From: Haloimpatiens lingqiaonensis | GTDB lineage: Bacteria; Bacillota; Clostridia; Clostridiales; Clostridiaceae | Strand: one strand, 5' to 3' | Length of the DNA stretch: 64,000 nt | NCBI RefSeq assembly: GCF_044502415.1 | Contig: NZ_CP172402.1 | In this document: in pieces, positions 16,404-25,369 of the stretch | Position numbering within the stretch: position 1 is the stretch's first letter | How the letters are laid out: each line of letters opens with the position of its first letter | Notes under the pieces: model-generated | Told to the model about the DNA's origin: nothing | The model's input: the letters and a program-made list of their open reading frames with translations, nothing else | The model's database searches: none | Program-made: the position numbers and the translations under genes

Positions 16404-16439
16404 ACAAAAGCCATCTTTTTTTCAAAGGATGGCTTTTGT
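16404..16439 (-). terminator. Terminator of ftsH
   Basis: A 12-bp stem (ACAAAAGCCATC with GATGGCTTTTGT) followed on the minus strand by a T-run, 14 bases after the ftsH stop. Confidence 0.85.
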
Positions 16440-16452
16440 TAAATAATTTTAT

Positions 16453-18408
16453 CTATATATTTTTTTCATCTTCCTGAAGCTCTTCACTGTTTGGTTTTTC
16501 TGAAGAAACTTCAATCTTAGCAATATTTTCTTCTGATTCATCCTTAACTTCAACAGAATCTATAGCTTCTTCTGCATTTTTTTCTTCCGCTATAACTTCT
16601 TCTAAAGTTATTTTTCCATCTATTAAGGCATTAAATTCATCTGCATTTAATTTTTCCTTTACCAACAATGCCTTTGCCACATCATGTAATTTTTCTACAT
16701 GTTCAGTAAGCAATCTCTCTGCCTTCATATAAGCCTCATCTATCAATCTCTTTATTTCACTATCTATCTTAGAGGCTATCTCTTCACTAAAATCCCTATT
16801 CCTTCCGATATCTCTGCCAAGGAAAACTTCCTCATGACCTGTTCCAAAAGCTATAGGTCCAAGTTCTTCACTCATACCAAATTCCATTACCATTTTTCTA
16901 GCTATATTAGTTGCTCTATCTATATCGCTTTTAGCACCAGTACTTATATCTCCTATAATAAGCTTTTCTGCAACTCTTCCACCTAATAATCCAACCATTT
17001 CATCTTCTAATCTTGATTTAGATGTATATGCTCTATCCTCATCTGGAAGGTGCATTGTATATCCACCAGCCATTCCTCTTGGAATTATACTGATTTCATG
17101 TACTGGATCTGAGTTAGGTAAAAACTTCATTACAACCGCATGACCAGCTTCATGATATGCTGTAAGTCTCTTATCTTTATCGCTTATAACTCTACTCTTC
17201 TTTTCTGGTCCTGCTATTACTCTAGTAATGGCTTCCTCTAATTCATCCATTCCTATAACCTTTTTATTATTTCTTACAGTTAAAAGAGCTGCCTCATTCA
17301 TTAAGTTTTCTAAATCAGCTCCTGTAAATCCTGGAGTTCTCTTTGCCAAAACGTTAAGTTTTACTTTTTCATCTAATGGCTTACCTTTAGAGTGAACTTT
17401 TAAAATTTCTTCTCTTCCCTTAACATCTGGTTGCCCCACAAGAATCTGTCTATCAAATCTTCCTGGTCTTAATAGTGCTGGATCTAGTATGTCCGGTCTA
17501 TTAGTTGCAGACATGATTATGATTCCTTCATTTACTCCAAATCCATCCATCTCTACTAAAAGTTGATTTAGAGTTTGCTCTCTTTCATCATGGCCTCCAC
17601 CTAAACCTGCACCTCTTTGTCGTCCAACTGCATCTATTTCATCTATAAAAATTATGCAAGGCGCATTCTTTTTTGCCTGTTCAAATAAATCTCTAACCCT
17701 TGATGCTCCAACACCCACAAACATTTCTACAAAATCAGAACCTGATATGCTGAAAAATGGTACCCCAGCCTCTCCTGCTACAGCTTTTGCCAGTAATGTT
17801 TTTCCTGTACCTGGAGGTCCAACAAGTAGAACTCCTTTAGGTATTCTAGCACCAACTTCTAAATATCTTCTAGGAGATTTTAAAAATTCAACTATTTCCT
17901 CTAGTTCTTCCTTTTCCTCATCTGCTCCTGCCACATCCTCAAATGTAACCTTCTTTTTGTCATTATTAGCAAGTTTAGCTCTGCTTTTTCCAAAATTCAT
18001 AACTCCTCTATTGCCGCCACCTTGAGACTGTTGCATAAATACAAATAAAAATCCTACTAACGCAACGGTAATTAATATACTTGGTAGCCAACTAAACCAC
18101 ATAGGTGTTCTAGATGGTTGCTCATATTTTTCATCTATATAATATGATTTTGGATTTTGACTAATAAAATCATACAATCTTGCTTTATCTACACTAGCTT
18201 GTATTTGTTTATTATCTTTTAATTTAGCTACAACAGTACCATCTTGCTTTACTTGAATTTCTTTCACATTGTCTTTTTTCCATTCTTGAGTAAATGTTCC
18301 AAAGGATACTTTGCCTGTACTGGTTCCTGACTCCAAATAAGCCAAGGCTGCAAACATAACTAGCACAAGCACTATTATCCAAACTACTGCACCGGATATT
18401 TTCTTCAT
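16453..18408 (-). CDS. ftsH: ATP-dependent membrane zinc metalloprotease FtsH
   Basis: Membrane-anchored AAA+ protease that degrades misfolded membrane and regulatory proteins. 651 residues: helix at ~7-25, an extracytoplasmic loop, a second helix ~107-126, then the AAA module with Walker A GPPGTGKT, Walker B CIIFIDEIDAVGRQRG and the second region of homology ATNRPDILDPALLRPGRFDRQ, and the protease domain with AYHEAGHAV (HExxH zinc site). The C-terminus is a long acidic tail (EEKNAEEAIDSVEVKDESEE). A promoter is visible upstream (18444-18472) and a strong terminator downstream, so it may be transcribed alone. Confidence 0.98.
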   Translation of the reverse strand: MKKISGAVVWIIVLVLVMFAALAYLESGTSTGKVSFGTFTQEWKKDNVKEIQVKQDGTVVAKLKDNKQIQASVDKARLYDFISQNPKSYYIDEKYEQPSRTPMWFSWLPSILITVALVGFLFVFMQQSQGGGNRGVMNFGKSRAKLANNDKKKVTFEDVAGADEEKEELEEIVEFLKSPRRYLEVGARIPKGVLLVGPPGTGKTLLAKAVAGEAGVPFFSISGSDFVEMFVGVGASRVRDLFEQAKKNAPCIIFIDEIDAVGRQRGAGLGGGHDEREQTLNQLLVEMDGFGVNEGIIIMSATNRPDILDPALLRPGRFDRQILVGQPDVKGREEILKVHSKGKPLDEKVKLNVLAKRTPGFTGADLENLMNEAALLTVRNNKKVIGMDELEEAITRVIAGPEKKSRVISDKDKRLTAYHEAGHAVVMKFLPNSDPVHEISIIPRGMAGGYTMHLPDEDRAYTSKSRLEDEMVGLLGGRVAEKLIIGDISTGAKSDIDRATNIARKMVMEFGMSEELGPIAFGTGHEEVFLGRDIGRNRDFSEEIASKIDSEIKRLIDEAYMKAERLLTEHVEKLHDVAKALLVKEKLNADEFNALIDGKITLEEVIAEEKNAEEAIDSVEVKDESEENIAKIEVSSEKPNSEELQEDEKNI

Positions 18409-18443
18409 TCAAGGCCTTCCCCTCTTCTTATAGCTACTATAAA

Positions 18444-18472
18444 ATTTTACCATATAGTAAATTCATTAACAA
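18444..18472 (-). promoter_or_regulatory. SigmaA-type promoter of ftsH
   Basis: TTGTTA and TAAAAT with a 17-base spacer on the minus strand, 36 bases before the ftsH start. Confidence 0.6.
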
Positions 18473-18544
18473 TAAATCACTGCCAATAAATTATATTTAA
18501 ATTTTTATTATTTTTTCATGGCTTCACATAATATATTTAATCTG

Positions 18545-19096
18545 CTATTTTTTATAAATTTCCTCTTTTAATATACCTACATAAGGAAACTGTCTATAAT
18601 TTTCTGCATAATCCATGCCATATCCTACTAAAAAGTAATCTGGCACTTCATAACCTATATATTTTACACCTATATCAACTCTTCTTCTTTCTGCCTTGTT
18701 AAGCATACATACTATTTCTAAACTATTTGGATTTCTAGAGCTAAGATACTTCATAAGATACTTTAAAGTAACTCCTGTATCTATTATATCCTCTACTATA
18801 AGTACATCCTTTCCTTTTATCTCAAAATCTAAATCCTTTAGTATTCTTACAACTCCTGAAGTTTCAGAAGAATTTCCATAACTTGATACATCCATAAAAT
18901 CTATATGACAAGGTATAGATATTTCTCTTATAAGGTCTGTCATAAACATAACAGAACCCTTCAATATTCCAATCAAAATTAAGTCCTTTCCTTTGTAATC
19001 ATCACTTATTTTTCTAGCTAATTCCTTTGCCTTTTCCTTTAATTGTTCAGCATTGTATAGAACTTCTTTTACATCTTCTTTTCCATATGTAGGCAT
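18545..19096 (-). CDS. hpt: Hypoxanthine phosphoribosyltransferase
   Basis: Purine salvage enzyme that converts hypoxanthine or guanine and PRPP into IMP or GMP. 183 residues, normal length. The PRPP-binding loop VLIVEDIIDTGVTL is intact, and ILKGSVMFMTDL and the flexible-loop region SYGNSSETSG are present; YFLVGYGMDYAENYR forms the C-terminal purine-binding part. It follows tilS with only 2 bases between, as in Bacillus and other Firmicutes where tilS-hpt-ftsH are neighbours. Confidence 0.97.
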   Translation of the reverse strand: MPTYGKEDVKEVLYNAEQLKEKAKELARKISDDYKGKDLILIGILKGSVMFMTDLIREISIPCHIDFMDVSSYGNSSETSGVVRILKDLDFEIKGKDVLIVEDIIDTGVTLKYLMKYLSSRNPNSLEIVCMLNKAERRRVDIGVKYIGYEVPDYFLVGYGMDYAENYRQFPYVGILKEEIYKK

Positions 19097-19098
19097 TT

Positions 19099-20481
19099 TT
19101 ATTCCCCTCTCTTAAACTGAATTTTTAGTACTTTCTTTGTATTGTTGTCAATTTTAAATTTTTCGCTAATTCTATATCCAAATACCCATGCAATTTCATT
19201 TTCAAAGCATATTAGTGGTATTCTATCCCTTTTTTCCTTAGGAATTTTTAAATCCATAAATAAATCCTTTAATTTTTTTGTTCCCTTCATTCCAATCGGT
19301 TGAAACTTATCTCCTGGTTTCCTATATCTTAAAGTTATTTTTCCCTTTATCTTATCATAATCAAAATATTTAGTAAAATTATTTACTTTTAAATTATACT
19401 CTTGTTCTTTACTGCATATCTCCATCTCTAGAGAAATTTTATAGCCTTCTATTTTATAATTTTCACCTATTTCTAACATAAATTGTTTTTCTTCTCTCTC
19501 TATAGGAACATATTTATACAAATGAATGTCTCCATAATTATTTGCTACAATTATATTGTTAGGTAATGTAATTTGCTTCCCTGTGTCACCCTTTTGTATA
19601 TGTATTATATCATATATATGTTTTGTCTCTAAATCATATAAATTACCCTTTAATTCATTTAATGCTATTCTTAAAACCCTAGACAATATGGCCTCATGTT
19701 CTTTAAATAATTCTTTCCTTAATATAATTCTACCACATTCTGAGCCACAATACTCCTTATATTTATCCTTAGCCGATAAATCTATGTATTCATTGTCTTT
19801 CCAAGTAAGATTTGCAAATCTGTTTATAGTATTAACTATATCCTTATTAAAGTTTTTCTCCATATAAGGTATCAGCTCAAGCCTTATTTTATTCCTTGAA
19901 TATATGTTTTGTAAATTTGTTTTATCTATTCTAGCATTAATTCCATTATCTTCGCAATAACTTTCTATTTCCCCTCTGGTCAATCTTATTATAGGCCTCA
20001 CAACTAAATTATCTCTAATGGGCTTTATGCCTACTGCTCCTGCTAAACCAGTACCTCTCATCAATCTCATAAGCACAGTTTCAGCTTGATCATTAGCATT
20101 ATGAGCTACTGCAATCTTTTGAGCCTTAAGTTTTTCTTTTAATTCATAGAAAAATTCATATCTCTCTTCTCTTCCTGCAGTCTCACAGGATATATTTTTT
20201 TCTAAAGCTACTTTATTTATATCCACTCTTTTACTATAAAATTCTACATTTATTTTCTTACAATACTCTTCAACATATCTTTCATCATTATCTGCCTCTT
20301 CTCCTCGCAAACAATGATTTAAATGAGCCGCTGCTATTTCTATACCTAAATCCTCTCTAAGTAAATAAAGCATGTGTAGTAAGCACATTGAGTCTGGTCC
20401 TCCAGACACTGCTACTATTACTTTATCGCCTTTATGAAACATTTGGTATTCTCTAATAGTATTTAAAACCTTTTGTAACAT
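19099..20481 (-). CDS. tilS: tRNA(Ile)-lysidine synthetase
   Basis: Converts C34 of the CAU-anticodon tRNA-Ile to lysidine using ATP and lysine, which switches both codon reading and charging. 460 residues: N-terminal PP-loop ATPase with VAVSGGPDSMCLLHML (SGGxDS), AHNANDQAETVLMRLMRGTG, a middle substrate-binding region and a C-terminal TilS_C domain (ITLRYRKPGDKFQPIGMKGTKKLKDLFMD). The gene pairs tightly with hpt. Essential in most bacteria. Confidence 0.97.
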   Translation of the reverse strand: MLQKVLNTIREYQMFHKGDKVIVAVSGGPDSMCLLHMLYLLREDLGIEIAAAHLNHCLRGEEADNDERYVEEYCKKINVEFYSKRVDINKVALEKNISCETAGREERYEFFYELKEKLKAQKIAVAHNANDQAETVLMRLMRGTGLAGAVGIKPIRDNLVVRPIIRLTRGEIESYCEDNGINARIDKTNLQNIYSRNKIRLELIPYMEKNFNKDIVNTINRFANLTWKDNEYIDLSAKDKYKEYCGSECGRIILRKELFKEHEAILSRVLRIALNELKGNLYDLETKHIYDIIHIQKGDTGKQITLPNNIIVANNYGDIHLYKYVPIEREEKQFMLEIGENYKIEGYKISLEMEICSKEQEYNLKVNNFTKYFDYDKIKGKITLRYRKPGDKFQPIGMKGTKKLKDLFMDLKIPKEKRDRIPLICFENEIAWVFGYRISEKFKIDNNTKKVLKIQFKRGE

Positions 20482-20615
20482 TCAAACACTTCCTAAAAAA
20501 ATTATATTTTTATAATAACCAATTATAACATAAATAAAGAATGAGCTTAAGTTTTTTTAGAACTTATTCCCATTCTATTAAAAAACATATATAAAAACAA
20601 CCCCATATCCATGTT

Positions 20616-23003
20616 TTAATACAAATCATATACCTTTGAAACCATCACTGTCATATCATCCCTTACCTTTCCCTTGCTTAATTTTAGAGATTGCTCCATA
20701 AGTCCTTCAGCAATTTCTCTAGGGTTATTGCTATTGCTTTTTTCTAAATATTTAATTACCCAATCATTTTTTCCTACGTTTTCATTGTTATAGTCTATAA
20801 CTCCATCTGTCAGCATTACTACAATATCACCATTTTGTAAATTAAACTTCTTTAAATCCACATCAACCTTATCTAATATTCCAATAGGAAGACTTTTAGA
20901 CTCTATTACTTTTACATTATTAGCTTTCTTTATAAATGTTGACGCTGCACCTACTTTTATAAAATCCGCTTCACCGGTATATAAATTTACATTTGCTAAA
21001 TCTACAGTGGAGAATTTCTCCTCTTCATAAAATTTTAATGACATAATAGAATTTACAGCATCAATAGATGTTCCTTCGCTAAAACCAGAATTCATAAAGT
21101 TCTCAATCATTTCTACCACAGCTGCACTTTCCTCACTAGCTTCTGGTCCAGATCCCATTCCATCACTCAATAGCATTAAATAATTTCCATCATTACCCTT
21201 ACCAAAACTATAGCTATCTCCATTATACTCCTCTCCATCTTTACATTTTCTCTTCACATATGAGGATATATGATATTTAGGCATTTCTTTAAAGTTTATA
21301 GTGCATTCACCAGTATTAGCATCTATAAAACACCCTTCTTCCTCTATACACATACTTCTTCCAGTGACTTCATCTATTAATGGCAATATCTCTTTCACAC
21401 ATTTTTGCTTATTACCACAACTTTTCATCGCTAACTTTATAACGCTTCGTCCATTCTTATCTATAAAGCATGTAATATCCTCATATTTAATTTTTTCCTT
21501 ATTTAATATCCTTATAACATCACGTTCTAATGCTACATTAAATCGAACACCATATGCAAAATCATTTGTGGCTTCTTTTATAGACTTTGCCATATTATTT
21601 ATCTGCTCTGATAATATTTTTCTTCCTTCCTGTAACCGTATGTTTAAAAGTTCACTTATTACATAATTATTTGCTATCTCCTCTGTATTTTTTAATAATA
21701 CTTCTTTATTTATACATTTTTTATCTATTTCCTTTGGAATTATTTTTCTTCCTTGCTGGTAATTCTGTATTAATTCTCCAAAAGCAGAATAGGTATAATG
21801 TAGTTCTCTATTCCAGCACATACCTTTCATACTACAATTACTACACACCCTATCAGCCAAGTTTTCTATTAAAGAAGTACTCTTGTTTTTCATACTTAAA
21901 TTTTCATTTTTTGATAGGCGTCCTAAAGTTTCTGACATATTATCAAGTACCGATGAAAAACTATTTAATCTCTTTTCAAAAATCTTTTTAATTTTATTTA
22001 TATACTCTTCACTAATATATTTTTGCTTTTCTTCTCTGTTAACTTCTAAACTTAGTTTTTCGTAAAACTTCCTAGGTATTAACAAAAATATTGCAACAGC
22101 TACTATAGGCTCTATAAGTTTAAAATTTTGAAAACTCCTAGAATACACTGTTACTATAAAGAAAGTTACTATAAAAGCAAAGGAAGTAAACCATCTTCCC
22201 ATTTCTCGAAAAGCTCCTGCTATCAAGGCACACAAACCATAAATGCATGTATAGATGCTTATATCTTTTGCACCTAGTCCAATGATGGCTCCAAGGGCCA
22301 CTCCTGTGGCAGTTCCAACACCACTTCCGCTTACGTAGGTTAAAATACTTATAAAAGTTAAAGATAAAACATTCCATAAAGATACTTTATAAATTTTTAT
22401 TCCATAAGTACCTGCTAATACTAGTGATATAAATATAGCCATGGTTATCAATTCTTCACTACTATATAAATGCTTTGTATTTAATTCTTTAAAGCATAAA
22501 ATGGAATGATCAATAATAAAATATAATGGAATAATACACGCCATTTCTAAAAAACAAAATAAAAAAGTTGTTCCTACAGGCTTTTTTAATATAAATAGTT
22601 GGTACATAATAAACTCTAAAAGTATTATTGAAAATGTAATTATAACCTTCTTACCTCTACTAATTCCCTTTAGAAGCCAAAATATCATAGCTATTAAGGA
22701 TATAGCTATTAAATATCTTCCAACCTCTCCCACTGCATTATGTATCCAAACATAACCTAAAACACTGCCTGCACAAGGAATCAAAAACATATAATCCTCA
22801 AAATAATATAGCATGGCCACAAGAAGCGCAATACCAAAAGGAGCTATAGACTCCATTATAGCAACTCTGCTTATAAATAATGCTATAAAAAAGATACACA
22901 CACCTTTAAATATTAAATTTGCATTTAAAGTTTTTTTTACCTCTTCCTTCTTTTGTACTCCAGATACTCTTTGGTACGGAAAAACATTTACACCGTATTG
23001 CAT
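20616..23003 (-). CDS. spoIIE: Stage II sporulation protein E, SigmaF-activating phosphatase
   Basis: Membrane serine phosphatase of the forespore septum that dephosphorylates SpoIIAA and so activates SigmaF. 795 residues: about ten membrane helices in the first ~320 residues, a central oligomerisation region with a cysteine motif (CSNCSMKGMCW), and a C-terminal PP2C domain with MLLSDGMGSGPEASEES and VVMLTDGVIDY holding the metal-binding aspartates. The start is placed at ATG 23003, which has GGGGGAG at good spacing; a GTG at 23009 overlaps that site. The promoter at 23037-23069 has the long 21-base spacing known for Spo0A-activated spoIIE in Bacillus. Confidence 0.97.
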   Translation of the reverse strand: MQYGVNVFPYQRVSGVQKKEEVKKTLNANLIFKGVCIFFIALFISRVAIMESIAPFGIALLVAMLYYFEDYMFLIPCAGSVLGYVWIHNAVGEVGRYLIAISLIAMIFWLLKGISRGKKVIITFSIILLEFIMYQLFILKKPVGTTFLFCFLEMACIIPLYFIIDHSILCFKELNTKHLYSSEELITMAIFISLVLAGTYGIKIYKVSLWNVLSLTFISILTYVSGSGVGTATGVALGAIIGLGAKDISIYTCIYGLCALIAGAFREMGRWFTSFAFIVTFFIVTVYSRSFQNFKLIEPIVAVAIFLLIPRKFYEKLSLEVNREEKQKYISEEYINKIKKIFEKRLNSFSSVLDNMSETLGRLSKNENLSMKNKSTSLIENLADRVCSNCSMKGMCWNRELHYTYSAFGELIQNYQQGRKIIPKEIDKKCINKEVLLKNTEEIANNYVISELLNIRLQEGRKILSEQINNMAKSIKEATNDFAYGVRFNVALERDVIRILNKEKIKYEDITCFIDKNGRSVIKLAMKSCGNKQKCVKEILPLIDEVTGRSMCIEEEGCFIDANTGECTINFKEMPKYHISSYVKRKCKDGEEYNGDSYSFGKGNDGNYLMLLSDGMGSGPEASEESAAVVEMIENFMNSGFSEGTSIDAVNSIMSLKFYEEEKFSTVDLANVNLYTGEADFIKVGAASTFIKKANNVKVIESKSLPIGILDKVDVDLKKFNLQNGDIVVMLTDGVIDYNNENVGKNDWVIKYLEKSNSNNPREIAEGLMEQSLKLSKGKVRDDMTVMVSKVYDLY

Positions 23004-23036
23004 ATTCACTCTCCCCCTACCTTAATTAATATCTAA

Positions 23037-23069
23037 ATTATAACAAAAGATCGTGGTAATAATTGTCAA
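23037..23069 (-). promoter_or_regulatory. spoIIE promoter with 21-bp spacer, probably Spo0A-activated
   Basis: On the minus strand a perfect TTGACA and a perfect TATAAT are 21 bases apart. Such spacing prevents normal SigmaA use and is the known architecture of Spo0A~P-activated spoIIE and spoIIG promoters in Bacillus. TTGTCAAT on the other strand over the -35 resembles a degenerate 0A box (TGTCGAA). Confidence 0.75.
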
Positions 23070-23243
23070 TATTCCTGTTAAGAGAAAATTTATTTCAGAC
23101 AATATAAAACATAAATCAGTATTTTTTACCATAAACTGTAATCTTATATTTCCTGCAATCTTACACTCTATATAACTTTTAAATACAACTTGTTAAATTA
23201 AACAGCACTTTGCCTCATATATTTTTCACATAAATAAGTTATA

Positions 23244-23377
23244 TAAACAGAACTCTAACCTTCAGATGGAGTTTTTACTCCATCTGAAGGTTAGAGTTCG
23301 TTATCTAGGGACGTAGCTGCCGTTATCTCCCACTTTGTTAGAAGTGGGAGTGTTACGGCAGGTAGTCATGGGATAAA
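23244..23377. repeat. Multi-hairpin repeated element, copy 2 of 3
   Basis: Best-preserved copy: the first hairpin is a perfect 20-bp stem (CTCTAACCTT.. to ..AAGGTTAGAG) with a 4-T loop; the second is CTGCCGT/ACGGCAG enclosing CTCCCACT/AGTGGGAG. TTATCT near 23300 can pair with GGATAA at the right end, one pair changing to a wobble relative to the other copies. It lies between spoIIE and the tRNA array; the rest of 23070-23461 holds no gene. Confidence 0.75.
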
Positions 23378-23461
23378 AAAGTCGTTATATATACTCTTTT
23401 GATAGGATTTAGGGGAATTTTTATTAGATAAATTTGAAATGTCATATTTACAAAAAAATAA

Positions 23462-23488
23462 AAAACCTCACTATGATTGTGAGGTTTT
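23462..23488 (-). terminator. Terminator of the tRNA operon
   Basis: AAAACCTCAC and GTGAGGTTTT pair over a 7-nt loop; T-rich sequence follows on the minus strand directly after the last tRNA gene. Confidence 0.88.
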
Positions 23489-23491
23489 ACA

Positions 23492-23568
23492 TGGTAGCGG
23501 AAATAGGACTTGAACCTACGACACTTCGGGTATGAACCGAATGCTCTAGCCAGCTGAGCTATTCCGCC
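23492..23568 (-). tRNA. tRNA-Met (CAU), elongator, copy 1
   Basis: 77 nt including encoded CCA. Starts GGCGGAATAGCTCAG, anticodon CAT in the TTCATAC loop, T-arm GGTTCAAGTCC. Identical to the copy at 24012-24088. Confidence 0.96.
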
Positions 23569-23571
23569 ATG

Positions 23572-23647
<76 letters not shown>

Positions 23648-23653
23648 ACATTT

Positions 23654-23742
23654 TGGTGCTGAAGACCGGAATCGAACCGGTACGGTGTTTTAGCACCGCA
23701 GGATTTTAAGTCCTGTGCGTCTGCCAGTTCCGCCACTCCAGC
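23654..23742 (-). tRNA. tRNA-Leu (UAA), copy 1
   Basis: 89 nt with CCA, long variable arm (GCGGTGCTAAAACACCG), anticodon TAA in the ACTTAAAAT loop. Confidence 0.96.
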
Positions 23743-23761
23743 GTATTAATTTTTAAATTTT

Positions 23762-23837
<76 letters not shown>

Positions 23838-23843
23838 ACATTT

Positions 23844-23932
23844 TGGTGCTGAAGACCGGAATCGAACCGGTACGGTGTTTTAGCACCGCAGGATTTTAAG
23901 TCCTGTGCGTCTGCCAGTTCCGCCACTCCAGC
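23844..23932 (-). tRNA. tRNA-Leu (UAA), copy 2
   Basis: 89 nt with CCA, same sequence as copy 1; anticodon TAA, long variable arm. The unit containing this gene and fMet copy 2 lacks an elongator Met gene. Confidence 0.96.
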
Positions 23933-24011
23933 ATATTATTATGCCTATAATAAATATTATATTAATGCAACCAAAAATTCAATGCAATTGCCCTTACAAT
24001 GATTAAGCAAA

Positions 24012-24088
24012 TGGTAGCGGAAATAGGACTTGAACCTACGACACTTCGGGTATGAACCGAATGCTCTAGCCAGCTGAGCTATTCCGCC
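24012..24088 (-). tRNA. tRNA-Met (CAU), elongator, copy 2
   Basis: 77 nt with CCA, identical to 23492-23568; anticodon CAT, D-loop GCTGGCTAGAGC. Confidence 0.96.
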
Positions 24089-24091
24089 ATG

Positions 24092-24167
<76 letters not shown>

Positions 24168-24172
24168 TTATT

Positions 24173-24261
24173 TGGTGCTGAAGACCGGAATCGAACCGGT
24201 ACGGTGTTTTAGCACCGCAGGATTTTAAGTCCTGTGCGTCTGCCAGTTCCGCCACTCCAGC
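24173..24261 (-). tRNA. tRNA-Leu (UAA), copy 3, first gene of the array
   Basis: 89 nt with CCA, same as the other two Leu genes. It is promoter-proximal, ~30 bases from the -10 box at 24292-24297. Confidence 0.96.
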
Positions 24262-24291
24262 AAGCCTTGCTTAATCTCAAGGACAGATTTT

Positions 24292-24320
24292 ATTATATAG
24301 TATATATACATTCATGTCAA
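24292..24320 (-). promoter_or_regulatory. Perfect-consensus SigmaA promoter of the tRNA operon
   Basis: TTGACA and TATAAT with a 17-base spacer on the minus strand, directly before the first tRNA-Leu. The tRNA-Pro gene at 45692 has the same ideal promoter. Confidence 0.88.
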
Positions 24321-24368
24321 CAACTTTTTAAAATATTTTTTAATTTGTAACTGAATCCCCTCTATTTA

Positions 24369-24473
24369 CTCCTACCTTACCTCTTACTTCTTGCTTATTA
24401 CTTTTTACTTCTTATTTATTACTTTTTACTTATTACTTCTTATCTATTACTTCTTACCTAGCACCTAGCAATT
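24369..24473. repeat. Degenerate heptanucleotide repeat tract
   Basis: Read on the minus strand the tract consists of about a dozen ~7-base units of the type AAGTAAT/AGTAAAA, with GCTAGGT units at the 24470 end. It lies between the yabR terminator and the tRNA promoter and has no reading frame. The TAA/TAG-rich word structure recalls the octamer array at 52203-52320. Confidence 0.5.
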
Positions 24474-24486
24474 GTACCATAAATAA

Positions 24487-24527
24487 AAGGGCTATTAAAG
24501 CCTTTATTTCCACTTTAATAAGCCCTT
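24487..24527 (-). terminator. Terminator of the yabP-yabQ-divIC-yabR group
   Basis: A near-perfect 14-bp stem around AAGGGCTTATTAAAG and CTTTAATAGCCCTT, followed by TTATTTAT on the minus strand, 16 bases after the yabR stop. Confidence 0.8.
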
Positions 24528-24543
24528 GATATTCTTTTAAATA

Positions 24544-24957
24544 CTACATACTAGAACCTCTTTTATTGCGACCACCATTTCTCATATTTTGGTGCTTCTT
24601 TATATCCTGGAACTTTTCTTCACTTTCTTTTAAAAACTTTGAAATTCTATCTTCAAAGTTTACAACTTCATTTTTCGCCTTCTCCTTTTGCCAATCAATT
24701 TCTACTGGTCTAGCAGTTTTCTTAACTTGATTAGCTTGCTTTATTGAAAGACTCATTCTTCCATTATCATCTATGGAAAGAACCTTAACTTTAACTTTAT
24801 CTTTTTCCTTTAGATGCTTGCTTACATCCTTTACATATGATTCTGAGACTTCAGAAATATGTACTAACCCTGTTTTTCCCTCCACTTCTACAAATGCACC
24901 AAAATTAGTTATATTTACCACTGTACCTTCTGCAATACTTCCTACTTTTAAGGTCAT
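24544..24957 (-). CDS. yabR: S1-domain RNA-binding protein (YabR family)
   Basis: 137 residues: an S1 RNA-binding OB-fold over residues 1-72 (GSIAEGTVVNITNFGAFVEVEGKTGLVHISEVS), then a charged, basic tail (KKTARPVEIDWQKEKAKN, ending NKRGSSM). Homologous to Bacillus YabR and to the S1 domain of polynucleotide phosphorylase. The exact role is not settled; ribosome or RNA association is expected. It follows divIC as in Bacillus and other clostridia. Confidence 0.92.
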   Translation of the reverse strand: MTLKVGSIAEGTVVNITNFGAFVEVEGKTGLVHISEVSESYVKDVSKHLKEKDKVKVKVLSIDDNGRMSLSIKQANQVKKTARPVEIDWQKEKAKNEVVNFEDRISKFLKESEEKFQDIKKHQNMRNGGRNKRGSSM

Positions 24958-25022
24958 GTTAAAAAGACTCCTCCTTAATAATATAATGTTCTATAGAAAA
25001 TAAATTTAAAAACTAAATTAAA

Positions 25023-25310
25023 CTACTTTGAAGTTTCTTTTGATGAATTATTAATTACAGGAGTTTCTCCTTTTTTAATAAAGTTTAGCTTTTCACGAGC
25101 TATTTTTTCTATATAGTTATCGCTTTTAGACATATTTACTTGATCCTGTAATTCATTATTTTTTTTCTTAAGAGTACTTAACTCTTGTTTCTTTTGGTTG
25201 TTTTCCTCTTTAATCTTTGCAATTGTCACTTGTTGACTTATAAAAATACCTAATATATAAACCACCAGTACAGCAACTATTACTTTTTTAAAATTAATTT
25301 TTTTCCTCAT
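25023..25310 (-). CDS. divIC: Septum formation initiator DivIC/FtsB
   Basis: Small bitopic cell-division protein that joins FtsL and DivIB in the divisome. 95 residues: short basic cytoplasmic N-terminus, one membrane helix (VIVAVLVVYILGIFI, ~10-25), a coiled coil (IAKIKEENNQKKQELSTLKKKNNELQDQV), then YIEKIAREKLNFIKKGE, the typical FtsB/DivIC motif. The ATG at 25310 is chosen because AAGGG lies 8 bases before; an ATG at 25328 has no ribosome-binding site. Confidence 0.9.
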   Translation of the reverse strand: MRKKINFKKVIVAVLVVYILGIFISQQVTIAKIKEENNQKKQELSTLKKKNNELQDQVNMSKSDNYIEKIAREKLNFIKKGETPVINNSSKETSK

Positions 25311-25369
25311 AGCCCCTACCCTTTTCATTTAATAGTATAAAATACATATATATATATTTTAAGTTGCTT

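Noticed and set aside
21301..22065. Several + strand reading frames inside spoIIE
   Set aside because: They are antisense shadows of a clearly coding spoIIE gene, with low-complexity composition and no start signals.
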